Counted from the stretch's first letter, positions 1 through 8,593 are shown. The stretch: DNA of 64,000 nucleotides from Rhodococcus sp. OK519 (GCF_003051005.1 NZ_QAOW01000006.1:186001-250000); one strand, 5' to 3'. The notes: generated from the sequence alone by a model not told the origin. Made by a program: numbers and translations.

Positions 1-109
1 CGCTGCCCGAGCGGGTGAGCACGCGGACGTCGTGGCCGGCGTCGGCCAACTGTTCGGCAACGGTCCAGCCGACGGGTCCTGCACCGGTCACTACCTGCAG
101 ATTCGACAT
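1..109 (-). CDS. NAD(P)-binding Rossmann protein, N-terminal part (cut by left edge)
   Basis: Only the first 36 codons are present, because the gene runs off the left edge. Reading leftward from ATG at 109 the protein starts MSNLQVVTGAGPVGWTVAEQ. It has the beta strand plus glycine-rich loop (TGAGPVG) of a Rossmann dinucleotide-binding fold, as in NAD-dependent epimerases and atypical SDRs. The fold is clear from the sequence; the reaction cannot be told from this fragment. The gene is divergent from the TetR regulator at 250, and the shared spacer holds palindromes. Control of this gene by that repressor is therefore the simplest reading, but it is an inference. Confidence 0.75.
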   Translation of the reverse strand, partial: MSNLQVVTGAGPVGWTVAEQLADAGHDVRVLTRSGS

Positions 110-144
110 GACGTGCTCGCTTCCTCTAGTGGGATTCCTGAACC

Positions 145-227
145 GAGAGCACTGCTCTCTTCTCTCACCATGCGCTTCCGGAGTGGTGATGTCAAGAGCA
201 GTGCTCTCGTTTGTTGACAGTGCTCTC
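145..227. promoter_or_regulatory. Cluster of TetR-type operator palindromes
   Basis: GAGAGCACTGCTCTC at 145-159 is a perfect palindrome around a central base. AAGAGCAGTGCTCTC at 194-208 repeats it, with a perfect 13-base core. A third, half-conserved copy (GACAGTGCTCTC) lies at 216-227, next to a -35-like TTGACA at 214-219. The cluster sits between a divergent Rossmann-protein gene and a TetR gene, the usual place for a TetR repressor's own operators. Binding by the neighbouring TetR protein is inferred. Confidence 0.7.
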
Positions 228-249
228 ATTTCTCCGGCAGGGTGGGCGC

Positions 250-942
250 ATGACCGTCACCCCGCGCGAACGCGCACGCGAGCAGACGCTCGCCGAGATC
301 ACCCGCATCGGTCGCGAACACCTCGCGACGCAGGGTGCGGCCGCGCTCTCGCTGCGCGCGGTTGCCCGAGACCTGGGCGTGGTGTCCTCGGCGGTGTACC
401 GATACGTCGCCAGTCGCGACGACCTGCTCACGCTGCTGGTGATCGACGGCTACACCGAACTCGGCGCGGAGGTGGACGGCGCCGTCGACGCGCTGCCCGT
501 CGACGACCACCGCGGCCGGTTGCACGCCCTGGCCCGAACGGTCCGCGCGTGGGCGGTCCGCGAGCCCGCGCGGTACGCACTGCTGTTCGGCAGTCCCGTC
601 CCCGGCTATCACGCACCGGCGGAGCGCACGACGGGTCCGGGTACGCGCGTGATCGTCGCGCTGATCGGCATCGTCGAGGCCGCGCACCGGGCGGGGGCGC
701 TGTCGGTGCCGGAGTCCACGGTCGATCCCACCCTGGCCGTGGATCTCGACCGCATCCGCGCCGAGATGGGGCTGACGGTCCCCGACGAGGTGCTCGCGCG
801 CGGCGTCCTGGCGTGGGCGTCGCTGTTCGGTGCGGTGAACTTCGAGGTGTTCGGGCAGTACGGCGCCGACACGTTCGCCGATCCGGCCGCGCTGTTCGAG
901 CACCATCTGACGGTCCTGGATCAGATTCTGGGGCTGGCGTAG
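250..942 (+). CDS. TetR/AcrR family transcriptional repressor
   Basis: This 230-residue protein has a TetR helix-turn-helix near the N-terminus (about residues 14-60, including ALSLRAVARDLGVVSSAVYRY and a following R-DDLLTLL helix). A helical ligand-binding domain follows, with tryptophan-containing segments (VRAWAVREPARYALLFG; LAWASLFGAVNFEVFG) like those of the WHG-type C-terminal TetR domain. The ATG at 250 was chosen because it follows a purine-rich GGCAGGGTGG stretch; a longer reading from 211 would run back through an operator palindrome. It is divergent from the Rossmann-protein gene and probably represses both that gene and itself. The ligand is unknown. Confidence 0.88.
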   Translation: MTVTPRERAREQTLAEITRIGREHLATQGAAALSLRAVARDLGVVSSAVYRYVASRDDLLTLLVIDGYTELGAEVDGAVDALPVDDHRGRLHALARTVRAWAVREPARYALLFGSPVPGYHAPAERTTGPGTRVIVALIGIVEAAHRAGALSVPESTVDPTLAVDLDRIRAEMGLTVPDEVLARGVLAWASLFGAVNFEVFGQYGADTFADPAALFEHHLTVLDQILGLA

Positions 943-977
943 CGCCACAGCGCAGTGTCCGACGACACCTCGACCAG

Positions 978-1028
978 ATACCCCATGGGGTATAAAGTTG
1001 CGGGTGGAGAACGATCCCCCCTGGGGGG
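978..1028. promoter_or_regulatory. Two G/C-tract palindromes, CsoR/CstR-like operators
   Basis: ATACCCCATGGGGTAT at 978-993 is a perfect 16-base palindrome. A second inverted repeat, CCCCCC-T-GGGGGG, lies at 1016-1028. G-tract palindromes of this form are what CsoR/RcnR/CstR family repressors (copper, nickel or persulfide sensors) bind. They stand 41-91 bases before the rhodanese start. A TATAAA at 991-996 overlaps the first palindrome and could be a -10 element. No CsoR-family gene is in the window, so the regulator would be encoded elsewhere. Confidence 0.6.
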
Positions 1029-1068
1029 TCTGGAGAAAGCGAGTGGGGTGGCCCTACTGTCGAGGTCC

Positions 1069-1398
1069 GTGGGCATCTTTCGAAAGTCGTACGGAACGGT
1101 CGACGTGCACAAGGCGCAGAGCCTCGTCGAGCAGGGCGCGCTCCTGCTGGACGTGCGATCGCGTCCCGAGTGGGACACCGGTCATGCACCGGGCGCCACC
1201 CACCTGCCGCTGCACGAGGTGATCGACCACGACTTCGAGGTGGTCGCGGGTCGACCCGTCGTCGTGATCTGCCGTTCCGGCGGACGCTCCGCGACAGCGG
1301 CGCGTCAGTTGGCACGGGCAGGCGCCGAGACCTACCTGGTGCGCGGCGGGATGGACGCCTGGCGTCGCGCCGGCCTCGCGATCACCACTCCGGACTGA
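1069..1398 (+). CDS. Single-domain rhodanese (sulfurtransferase)
   Basis: A 109-residue one-domain rhodanese. It has the N-terminal LLDVRSRPEWDTGHAPGA segment and the active-site loop VICRSGGRSATA, with the catalytic cysteine near residue 68, then YLVRGGMDAW near the end. Such proteins carry persulfide sulfur on the cysteine and move it between acceptors in the cytoplasm. GTG at 1069 was chosen because the domain starts about 12 residues later; a start at 955 would place both operator palindromes inside the coding region. It is followed after 28 bases by a DUF2892 gene. That pairing, plus the G-tract operators, suggests a sulfide/persulfide or thiol-stress response. Confidence 0.85.
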   Translation: MGIFRKSYGTVDVHKAQSLVEQGALLLDVRSRPEWDTGHAPGATHLPLHEVIDHDFEVVAGRPVVVICRSGGRSATAARQLARAGAETYLVRGGMDAWRRAGLAITTPD

Positions 1399-1426
1399 TC
1401 GCCACGTCACACGAGGAGACACGAAC

Positions 1427-1687
1427 ATGGCATTGCCGAAGCATTCCGGTTGGACCGTCGAGCGCATCGTCCCGCTGCTCGGCGGGTCGGTGGTGGGCAC
1501 GAGCCTGCTGCTCGGCCGCACCCACTCGCCCAAGTGGCGGGGCCTCACCGCGTTCGCGTCCGCGAACCTGGTGCTCTACGGGATCGTCGGCTGGTGCCCG
1601 ATGAGCTTGCTGCTCCAGAAGGCAGGTGTCCCGCGCGGTGCGTCCTGCCCCGTACCGGCGGCGCGTACGGACGCCGACACAATCTGA
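1427..1687 (+). CDS. DUF2892 (YgaP-like) small membrane protein
   Basis: This 86-residue protein has two hydrophobic segments (about residues 12-27 and 37-53), separated by a basic loop, and a GWCPMSLLL motif. This is the DUF2892 pattern, which in YgaP-type proteins is fused to a rhodanese domain. Here the two halves are separate adjacent genes, probably co-transcribed and ended by the hairpin at 1725. ATG at 1427 follows a GAGGAG ribosome-binding site. The cysteine in GWCP and a second near the C-terminus (ASCPVP) could take part in persulfide handling, but that is speculation. Confidence 0.82.
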   Translation: MALPKHSGWTVERIVPLLGGSVVGTSLLLGRTHSPKWRGLTAFASANLVLYGIVGWCPMSLLLQKAGVPRGASCPVPAARTDADTI

Positions 1688-1724
1688 GCGAGGCCTGCGC
1701 GATTCCGTGAGGCTCGAACACCTG

Positions 1725-1747
1725 CCGGCGGCACCGAGTGCCGCCGG
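1725..1747. terminator. Strong hairpin terminator after the rhodanese operon
   Basis: CCGGCGGCAC, a 3-base loop (CGA), then GTGCCGCCGG: a perfect 10-bp GC-rich stem. It lies 37 bases after the DUF2892 stop and about 80 bases before the end of the convergent esterase gene, so it may serve both strands. There is no U-tract, as is common in high-GC actinobacteria. Confidence 0.75.
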
Positions 1748-1826
1748 CGGACGGTGGTGGCGCGGAGGCAGGCGCAGCCGTGATCGGACGTGTGTGAATG
1801 CAGTTGGAGCGCCGAAAATAATTCTG

Positions 1827-2816
1827 CTAGAGCAGAACTCGGCTCAAGTAGGCCAGCCGTGTATCGCTTGCCGTCCGTGACAAGGCGGCATGCGGGACAA
1901 GGGAACTGAACCCGTGAAACCCGCCCGGCCACACGTGGAGCTCGACCGGCACGCCTGCGTGAGACAGTCGAGTCGCGAAGTCGACCGCTTCGTCCAGGAG
2001 GATCTCGCTGCTCCCCACATCGATGTAGGCCGGCGGCAGTCCGGAGAGGTCGTCGGCCCGAGCTGCGGAAGCATAGGCAGAGACATCCGGCCCGCCGGCG
2101 GCATCGCCCAACAGTGCCGCCCAGCCGTTCTGGAGTCCCTGCTTGAAGTTGACGCTGTGCAGATCGGTCGCCGAGGTCGACTGACCGCTCATGCGATCGT
2201 CCAGCATCGGGCATCCCAGTACCTGATGACTGATGTCGGGGCCCTGCCGATCCCGAGCCAGTAGGGCCGTCGAGGCGGCCAGACCGGCGCCGGCGCTTCC
2301 TCCCATGATGACGATACGTCGTGGGTCGATACGCAGTGCGGCGGCGTTTCGTGCCACCCAGACGAGCCCGGCGTAGCAGTCCTCCACCGGGGCCGGATGC
2401 GGATGCTCAGGAGCGAGTCGGTACTCCACCGAAACGACAACTACTTGAAGCGCCGCAACATATTCCGCGAGAGTCTCCGCACCGTAGTAACGGTCTCCGG
2501 CGACCATTCCGCCGCCGTGGACGTGGTAGATGACCGGCCGAGGTCCACTCCCCTCTGTGGGCGACATGACCAAGACCGTGATCTCGGGCGCCCCCTGGGG
2601 TCCGGGGATCTGCTTGTCGTAGACATCAATTGTTCCGCCGCGAGTCAGGCTCGCCATGTTCGGCCGCCACGACGCCATCAAGGCGCGAGATTCCTCAATG
2701 GTGGCCGGGCCGTTTTCGGTACCGAATATGTCGGCGGGAAGGCTCGCCAAGCCGACTTCGAGTTCGGGATCGTACGGTGCTCGTATTGCAACCGGCCCGC
2801 CAATGCTCGCAGTCAA
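1827..2816 (-). CDS. HSL-family alpha/beta hydrolase (esterase/lipase)
   Basis: A 329-residue cytoplasmic esterase of the hormone-sensitive lipase (family IV) type. It has the oxyanion-hole motif HGGG at residues 100-103, the nucleophile elbow GGSAG with Ser near 174, an acid-containing segment SSEILLDEAVDF and the catalytic histidine in GGFHGF near the C-terminus. The usual GDSAG is GGSAG here; the nucleophile itself is intact. TTG at 2816 was chosen because GGAG lies 5 bases before it; a reading from 2945 lacks a good ribosome-binding site. It lies 85 bases downstream of a PucR-type regulator on the same strand, which probably controls it. The substrate is unknown. Confidence 0.85.
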   Translation of the reverse strand: MTASIGGPVAIRAPYDPELEVGLASLPADIFGTENGPATIEESRALMASWRPNMASLTRGGTIDVYDKQIPGPQGAPEITVLVMSPTEGSGPRPVIYHVHGGGMVAGDRYYGAETLAEYVAALQVVVVSVEYRLAPEHPHPAPVEDCYAGLVWVARNAAALRIDPRRIVIMGGSAGAGLAASTALLARDRQGPDISHQVLGCPMLDDRMSGQSTSATDLHSVNFKQGLQNGWAALLGDAAGGPDVSAYASAARADDLSGLPPAYIDVGSSEILLDEAVDFATRLSHAGVPVELHVWPGGFHGFSSLVPHAALSRTASDTRLAYLSRVLL

Positions 2817-2901
2817 TTTCTCTCCTCGAGATGATGATTCACGTACGAACCAATCATCTGCCACAGAGAACCGGCGATGCGACCGCCAACTGTCTGCGAT
2901 C

Positions 2902-4080
2902 TCACGCCGGATGTCGACGATTGGCGGTTGTACTACCCGCCGCACCCCTCCTCGGGACGATCCGATCGTTCGCGGAGTCGCGAAGGAGTTTGAGAGCGTG
3001 CAGGGCGATACTCACGCGCAAGGTTCCGGAGTATGCGTTCAAATCCCAGCCCAGTTTCAGCTCGGCTCGCGAGATGCGTGTCGCAACGGTGCTGTGGTGC
3101 ATGTGCAGTGAAGCAGCAGCCTGACGCAGCGATCCGGTGCGGCACAGCGCCTCCACCGCCTCCAGATCCATCCGGCCGCTGTCGGTCGCGGTGAGTTCCA
3201 CAAGAGCGAGCACGTCCGGGTTCGCGGCGAGACGGGCCGACGGTATGTCCGCCAGCAACGCAATGGCTCCGAGTTCGTCATGATCGACAACGGCAGAGGC
3301 GGTTCCGGCCTCTGCGAATCTCAGTGCGAGCTTGCCCTCGAGCCAGGACTGCCTCGCCTGGTCGGGCATGACTGCGGTGCCGACACCCGCCAACGTGTGT
3401 CGAGCAAAAGTGTTCTCGGACAACACTTCTCGCAATCCCGACACAACGACAGCAGGGTCGGATCGGGGTTGGAGAAGAACCGCTGCGAGCGGGCCGACCG
3501 TCACGACCCGCGGGCCGACAGTCGACGGTCTTCGAGATACCAGCGCAGCGGCAGCTCCTTCAGGATCCTGCCCACCTGTCGTCGCGACCGCCACCACTCG
3601 GACTGGACGGTTCGGGTCGAGCCCGAGCAGTTTGATCGCACGGGCCCGATCCTCCGGGCAGTGCGTGCCGGCGATGAGAACCTCTACCAGCGCAGGATCC
3701 GCAATGTCGCGTGGCTCCAGACCATTCGGGCGAGGAATCAGTGCACGCGCTGCCAACGCGAAACGCTCGAGAAGCAGATCGTCCAAGTCGTGCGGGAGAC
3801 CCGATCTTTCGAGCCACACGGATATCCCTCCGGCGGACCGCTGAGACGGCGATACATCCGGGTAAAACTCGTCCAACCGGTCGCCGTTCGGAGCGTAACG
3901 AACGACGGCGTGCCCGGGGCGACTGATCCCTGCCGGGCACTTCGCCAGCCCCGCAGTTGCCCGCGTCAAGGCTCCAACGGGGGCGCGGCTCTCCATGAGC
4001 CTGTCGAACGCGGCGACCACACGCACGGCCGCCTCGGCCCCGGCATCCAGGCTCGACAATTGCGCGAGCAGCCTGTCCAT
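2902..4080 (-). CDS. PucR/CdaR-type transcriptional regulator
   Basis: A 392-residue regulator. The C-terminal 60-70 residues form the PucR-type helix-turn-helix (LCRTGSLRQAAASLHMHHST followed by VATRISRAELKLGWDL). The central part resembles the GGDEF-like domain found in CdaR-family proteins (LAGVGTAVMPDQARQSW). No enzyme motif is present. ATG at 4080 has a good site, GGAGG 6 bases upstream. It precedes the HSL esterase on the same strand, and activation of that gene in response to its substrate is a fair guess. The effector is not known. Confidence 0.82.
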   Translation of the reverse strand: MDRLLAQLSSLDAGAEAAVRVVAAFDRLMESRAPVGALTRATAGLAKCPAGISRPGHAVVRYAPNGDRLDEFYPDVSPSQRSAGGISVWLERSGLPHDLDDLLLERFALAARALIPRPNGLEPRDIADPALVEVLIAGTHCPEDRARAIKLLGLDPNRPVRVVAVATTGGQDPEGAAAALVSRRPSTVGPRVVTVGPLAAVLLQPRSDPAVVVSGLREVLSENTFARHTLAGVGTAVMPDQARQSWLEGKLALRFAEAGTASAVVDHDELGAIALLADIPSARLAANPDVLALVELTATDSGRMDLEAVEALCRTGSLRQAAASLHMHHSTVATRISRAELKLGWDLNAYSGTLRVSIALHALKLLRDSANDRIVPRRGAAGSTTANRRHPA

Positions 4081-4368
4081 GCCCAACCTCCAGCTGAAAT
4101 GCACCGCCACCGTCGTACGTCGTGACGAGGCGGCGTCGACCGACGCCCTGCCTCAAGTGGGCCCCATCACTCCTCGATCAATCCGGTCGGGTCCCACCCA
4201 GCGAGAACCGGGACTCCGACGCCGCCGATACGACATCGGTATCTCAGGCACCTGCCGCAGTGGCGTCCTGGACGTCGTCATCGCCGGGACCCGGCATTTG
4301 TCGGACACGCTCCAAGTCGTTCGCCGTCGCATCTCCCGTCCGGGTCGCGTCGGTGAGATGATGACCCA

Positions 4369-4974
4369 GTGGCGCACCCGGAGGAACCTGAGGATCGCAC
4401 GGCATCGGCCCAACCGGCGGTGCGGCCCGGCAGCCTGCTCGTGTCGTCCACCGATCTGACCGAGCCGACGTTCCGCCGGACGGTCGTCTACATGCTCGAG
4501 CACAACGACGCCGGCAGTCTCGGCGTCGTCCTCAATCGGCCGAGTGAGACCGCCGTGCACGAGGTGCTGCCGCAGTGGGCGGCCCTCGCGACCAAGCCGC
4601 AGGCGCTCTACATCGGCGGCCCCGTCACCCGCGATGCCGCGCTGTGCCTGGCCACGGTCCGCACCGGCGTAGACGTCGCCGGGGTGCCCGGTCTGCGGCG
4701 CGTCGACGGCCGTGTCGTCATGGTCGATCTCGACGCCGACCCCGAACCGATCGCCGCGGTGATCGAGGGCCTGCGCATCTTCGCCGGCTACGCGGGCTGG
4801 ACCATCGGTCAGCTCGACGCCGAGATCGAGCACGACGACTGGATCGTCCTGTCCGCGTTGGCCTCCGATGTGATCAGCCCTCCCCGGTCCGACGTGTGGG
4901 GGCAGGTGCTCCGACGTCAGCCGATGCCGCTCGCGCTGCTCGCGACGCACCCGATCGACATCGATCTGAACTGA
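4369..4974 (+). CDS. YqgE/AlgH family protein (DUF179)
   Basis: A 201-residue protein with the family's landmarks: GSLLVSSTDLTEPTFRRTVV at the start, then YMLEHNDAGSLGVVLNRP, LYIGGPVTRDAALCL, and FAGYAGWTIGQLDAEI near residue 145. YqgE is a widespread single-domain cytoplasmic protein of uncertain biochemical role; in mycolate actinobacteria it is often found near leuS, which is 6 kb away here. The start is GTG at 4369; no in-frame ATG lies just upstream. The 288 bases before it, back to the divergent PucR gene, show no further gene. Confidence 0.9.
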   Translation: MAHPEEPEDRTASAQPAVRPGSLLVSSTDLTEPTFRRTVVYMLEHNDAGSLGVVLNRPSETAVHEVLPQWAALATKPQALYIGGPVTRDAALCLATVRTGVDVAGVPGLRRVDGRVVMVDLDADPEPIAAVIEGLRIFAGYAGWTIGQLDAEIEHDDWIVLSALASDVISPPRSDVWGQVLRRQPMPLALLATHPIDIDLN

Positions 4975-4991
4975 CCGACCTGAACTGACCG

Positions 4992-5963
4992 CTACTCGAC
5001 CAGCGCCCGTCGCACGGCGTCGATTGCGAGGGTGCGCGCGACGATCGTCGCCTTGCAGTCCCGCAGGCTGTCGAGCATCAGGAAGTCGTGCACCATCCCC
5101 TCGACCCGGACGGCGGTGACGTCGACGCCCGCGGCGCGCAGCTTCGCGGCGTACGCCTCCCCCTCGTCGCGCAGGACGTCGGCCTCGTCGGTGATCACCA
5201 GCGTCGTCGGCAGCGCCGCCAGTCGGTCTTGCGACGCCCGCAGCGGGGAGGCGTAGACGTCGGCGCGTTGCTCCGGGTCCGGAATGTACTGGTCCCAGAA
5301 CCACTTCATGCCGTCGCGGGTGAGGTAGTGGCCGTCGGCGAACTGCAGGTACGACGCCGTCTCGAAGTTCGCGTCCGTCACCGGGTACAGCAGCACCTGC
5401 GCGCGCAGGTTCACGTCGCCGCGTTCGGCGGCCATGAGTGCCAGCACCGTCGCCATGTTGCCGCCCACCGAGTCCCCGCACACCGCGATGCGGGAGGTGT
5501 CGAGTCCGTATTCGCGGCCCTGCTTCGCGGCCCACTGCGCCACCGCATAGTTCTGCTCGATCTGGGTGGGGTACTTGGCCTCCGGCGCCCGGTCGTACAC
5601 CGGGAAGACGACGGCGACACCCGCGCCGACCGCGAGTTCGCGCACCAGTCGATCGTGGGTGTTCTCATCGCCGAATACCCATCCGGCGCCGTGGATGTAG
5701 AGCAGGATCGGGACGTCGCCGGACACGTCGACGGGACGCACGATGCGGGTGCGGACCGTCCCGTGCTCGCCGGCGTCGACGTGCACCCACTGCTCCTCGA
5801 CCATCGGCTTCGGGACACCCTCCCCGGCCTGCAGGTCGGCGAGGATCTTGCGTCCCTGCTCGGGCGGGACCTCGTAGATCCGCGGGTGCGGTGAAGTTGC
5901 GACCACCAATTCCTTTGCGGCGGTCTCCAGTACGGGTTCGGGCGGATCGGGCAGCCGGGACAT
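4992..5963 (-). CDS. HSL-family alpha/beta hydrolase
   Basis: A 323-residue esterase-like hydrolase with oxyanion motif HGAGWVFG, nucleophile elbow GDSVGGN and catalytic histidine in MVHDFLML near the C-terminus. All three parts of the family IV triad region are present, with GDS-type spacing. It is not closely similar to the esterase at 1827. ATG at 5963 has AAGGAG 6 bases upstream and was preferred over a reading from 5993. It ends 17 bases from the convergent yqgE stop. The substrate is unknown. Confidence 0.87.
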   Translation of the reverse strand: MSRLPDPPEPVLETAAKELVVATSPHPRIYEVPPEQGRKILADLQAGEGVPKPMVEEQWVHVDAGEHGTVRTRIVRPVDVSGDVPILLYIHGAGWVFGDENTHDRLVRELAVGAGVAVVFPVYDRAPEAKYPTQIEQNYAVAQWAAKQGREYGLDTSRIAVCGDSVGGNMATVLALMAAERGDVNLRAQVLLYPVTDANFETASYLQFADGHYLTRDGMKWFWDQYIPDPEQRADVYASPLRASQDRLAALPTTLVITDEADVLRDEGEAYAAKLRAAGVDVTAVRVEGMVHDFLMLDSLRDCKATIVARTLAIDAVRRALVE

Positions 5964-6107
5964 TGCGGGCTCCTTCGTGTCGGGTTCCGCCAAACGGATA
6001 CCCAGTCGTGGGCGTCCGGCAAACCATCCCGGTGCGAACGGGATACCGCGGCACGCTCGCGGCGCGAAACCGTGTCGTGAACTCCCGTTCGATACTGCGC
6101 GAACGGG

Positions 6108-7508
6108 TCAGTGCGCGAAGTGTTGCGCCTTCGAGTGGATTGCGACGCCGTCTTGCCGCAGGTACGCGCACACCGAGAGGATGTCGTCGAACAGTAGACG
6201 AGCGAGGTCGGCGCTGAACCCCTCGCGGACCACGATTCTCAGGACCGCGACGTCCGTGGCGTCGGCCGGCATCGTGTATGCCGGGACCTGCCACCCGCGG
6301 GCGCGGAGTTCGTGGGAGATGTCGAACACCGTGAAGCGCTGGTCGCCGGTGAGTTCGAATGCGAGGACCGGAATGGCGGAGCCGTCGCTGATGACGCGGA
6401 AGTCGCCCTCCTCGGCAAGCTTGCCGCTCAACCACATCGCGGTTCCACGCAGAGATTTCATGATGCCCCGATAGCCGGAGCGTCCGAGTCGTAGAAAGTT
6501 GTAGTACTGGCCCACGATCTGGTTTCCGGGCCGCGAGAAGTTGAGCGTGAAGGTGGGCATGTCGCCGCCGAGGTAGTTCACCCGAAACACCAGTTCCTCG
6601 GGCAGGTGATCACCGTCGCGCCACACGACGAATCCGATGCCCGGGTAGGTGAGCCCGAACTTGTGGCCGCTCACGTTGATGGAGACGACCCGCGGAATCC
6701 GGAAGTCCCACTCCATTTCGGGGTTGAGGAACGGGATGACGAACCCGCCGCTGGCCGCGTCCACGTGCACCGGGACGTCGGGGCCACCGTCGGCCGCGAC
6801 GGCGTCGAGTGCCTCGGCGATCTCCTTCACCGGTTCCAGTTCGCCGGTGTAGGTGGTGCCGAAGATCGCGACGACACCGATCGTGTTCTCGTCGACCGCC
6901 GCCGTCACCTGCTCGGTGGTGATCACGTAGCGGCCGGGCTCCATGGGCAGGTACACCGGTTCGACGTCGAAGTAGCGGCAGAACTTCTCCCACACCACCT
7001 GGACGTTGCTGCCCATCACCAGTTTCGGCCTGGATGCGTCGAGACCGGCCCGCTCGCGGGCCTGCCGCCACCGCCACTTCATCGCGAGCCCGGCGAGCAT
7101 GACGGCCTCGCTCGAACCGATCGTCGAGACGCCTGTCGCCGACGTCGGATCGTCGTCGACAAGGTCGGGGGCGTTGAACAGGGCGGCGACCATGTTGACG
7201 CAGCGCTGCTCGATTGCCGAGGTGGCCGGGTACTCGTCCTTGTCGATGAGGTTCTTGTCGAACGTCTCGGCCATCAGCGTGCCGGCCTCCGGATCCATCC
7301 ACGTCGTGACGAATGTCGCGAGATTGAGGCGCGAGCTGCCGTCGAGCATCAGTTCGTCGTGGATGAATCGATAGGCGGCCCGTGGATCCATATCGTCTTC
7401 GGGTAGCCGCAGCGCGGGAACGGGATTCGTCGCGATTCGGCCCGTGTAGGCGGGCATGATGACGTCGCGGGATTCGTGGTTGTGGTGATGGTGGTGGTTG
7501 TTGCTCAC
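6108..7508 (-). CDS. gadB: Glutamate decarboxylase
   Basis: A 466-residue PLP enzyme of the GadA/GadB group, converting glutamate to GABA and CO2 and so consuming a proton. The PLP lysine lies in SGHKFGL near residue 283; VHVDAASGGFVIPF, NYLGGDMPTFTLNFSRPG and the C-terminal MPADATDVAVLRIVVREGFS match the family. GTG at 7508 was chosen because GGAGG lies 5 bases before it. The N-terminus is unusual, beginning with an Asn/His-rich run (SNNHHHHHNHE) before the conserved part. No glutamate/GABA antiporter is next to it, so a full acid-resistance pair is not visible. Confidence 0.93.
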   Translation of the reverse strand: MSNNHHHHHNHESRDVIMPAYTGRIATNPVPALRLPEDDMDPRAAYRFIHDELMLDGSSRLNLATFVTTWMDPEAGTLMAETFDKNLIDKDEYPATSAIEQRCVNMVAALFNAPDLVDDDPTSATGVSTIGSSEAVMLAGLAMKWRWRQARERAGLDASRPKLVMGSNVQVVWEKFCRYFDVEPVYLPMEPGRYVITTEQVTAAVDENTIGVVAIFGTTYTGELEPVKEIAEALDAVAADGGPDVPVHVDAASGGFVIPFLNPEMEWDFRIPRVVSINVSGHKFGLTYPGIGFVVWRDGDHLPEELVFRVNYLGGDMPTFTLNFSRPGNQIVGQYYNFLRLGRSGYRGIMKSLRGTAMWLSGKLAEEGDFRVISDGSAIPVLAFELTGDQRFTVFDISHELRARGWQVPAYTMPADATDVAVLRIVVREGFSADLARLLFDDILSVCAYLRQDGVAIHSKAQHFAH

Positions 7509-7606
7509 GCTCGCCTCCGATAAGACTGCGGCTACCTCGGACACACCTGACCTGCCACCCATTGAACCCCAGGAGTGACGCCGGTGTGGGCGAACGCGAG
7601 CTCGGG

Positions 7607-8593
7607 TCAGGACACGACCCGTTCCGGATCCGCCCGTTTCGCGTAGTGCTGCGCGAGCGCGGCGCACACGATCAGCTGGATCTGGTGGAAGATCATCAGC
7701 GGCAGCACGATCAGGCCCACCGGCTGTCCGGCAAACAGCACCGACGCCATGGGCAGGCCCGTCGCGAGGCTCTTCTTCGATCCGCAGAAGATGATCACGA
7801 TTCGGTCGGGCAGCGAGAATCCGAGCTTCTTGCCGGCGAACGAGGTGACGCCGAGGACCACCGCGAGGATGCCGATGCACACCGCGACCACGACGGCGAT
7901 CTCGAGCACGGTCACGGTGCCCCAGACGCCCTCGTTCATCGATTCGCTGAACGCCGAGAACACGACGAGCAGGATGGATCCGCGGTCGACGAGCTTGGTC
8001 GGCTCCGCGTACCTCTTCAGCCAGTCGATGACCAGCGGACGGATCAGCTGGCCGATCATGAACGGCAGCAGCAACTGCAACACGATGTTGATGATCGACG
8101 AGAAGTCGACCGTCGCCTCACCGGTCGTGTTCATCAGCAGGATCACCAGCAGCGGCGTGACGAACACCCCGAGCAGGTTCGAGAACGACGCGCTGACGAT
8201 CGCGCCCGCGACGTTGCCGCGCGCGATCGAGGTGAACGCGATCGACGACTGCACCGTCGACGGCACGAGGCACAGGTACAGGATGCCGGTGTACATCTCG
8301 TCGGTGATCACGGTCGGCGCCAGGATTCGCAGCGCCAGGCCGATCAGCGGGAACAGGACGAACGTCGACGCGAACACCACCGAGTGCAGCCGCCAGTGCT
8401 TGAGGCCCTGCAGCGCCTCGGCCGGCGACAGTCGCGCTCCGTAGAGCAGGAAAAGGAAACCGATCGCGATCTTGGTGGCCCAGTCGAGGATCGTCTGGCC
8501 GCTGCCGGATACGGGGAACAGGCTGCCCAGAACGGCGACGGTGGCGATCGACAGGATGAAACCGTCGATATAGAACCTGCTCAGAAACTTCAC
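7607..8593 (-). CDS. SBF-type (bile acid:sodium symporter family) transporter
   Basis: A 328-residue polytopic membrane protein with about nine to ten hydrophobic segments and the YfeH/SBF-like pattern: FLLYGARLSPAEALQGL early, LVPSTVQSSIAFTSIARGN in the middle, and FCGSKKSLATGLPMASVLF towards the end. Family members move organic anions with sodium or protons; the substrate here cannot be told. The start is GTG at 8593. It is divergent from a LysR regulator across 84 bases, the classic arrangement for control by that regulator. Confidence 0.87.
   Translation of the reverse strand: MKFLSRFYIDGFILSIATVAVLGSLFPVSGSGQTILDWATKIAIGFLFLLYGARLSPAEALQGLKHWRLHSVVFASTFVLFPLIGLALRILAPTVITDEMYTGILYLCLVPSTVQSSIAFTSIARGNVAGAIVSASFSNLLGVFVTPLLVILLMNTTGEATVDFSSIINIVLQLLLPFMIGQLIRPLVIDWLKRYAEPTKLVDRGSILLVVFSAFSESMNEGVWGTVTVLEIAVVVAVCIGILAVVLGVTSFAGKKLGFSLPDRIVIIFCGSKKSLATGLPMASVLFAGQPVGLIVLPLMIFHQIQLIVCAALAQHYAKRADPERVVS

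Noticed and set aside
1822-1837. TTCTGCT-AG-AGCAGAA palindrome over the esterase stop codon
   Set aside because: The stem is short and partly coding, and a much stronger terminator lies 75 bases away; no function can be supported.
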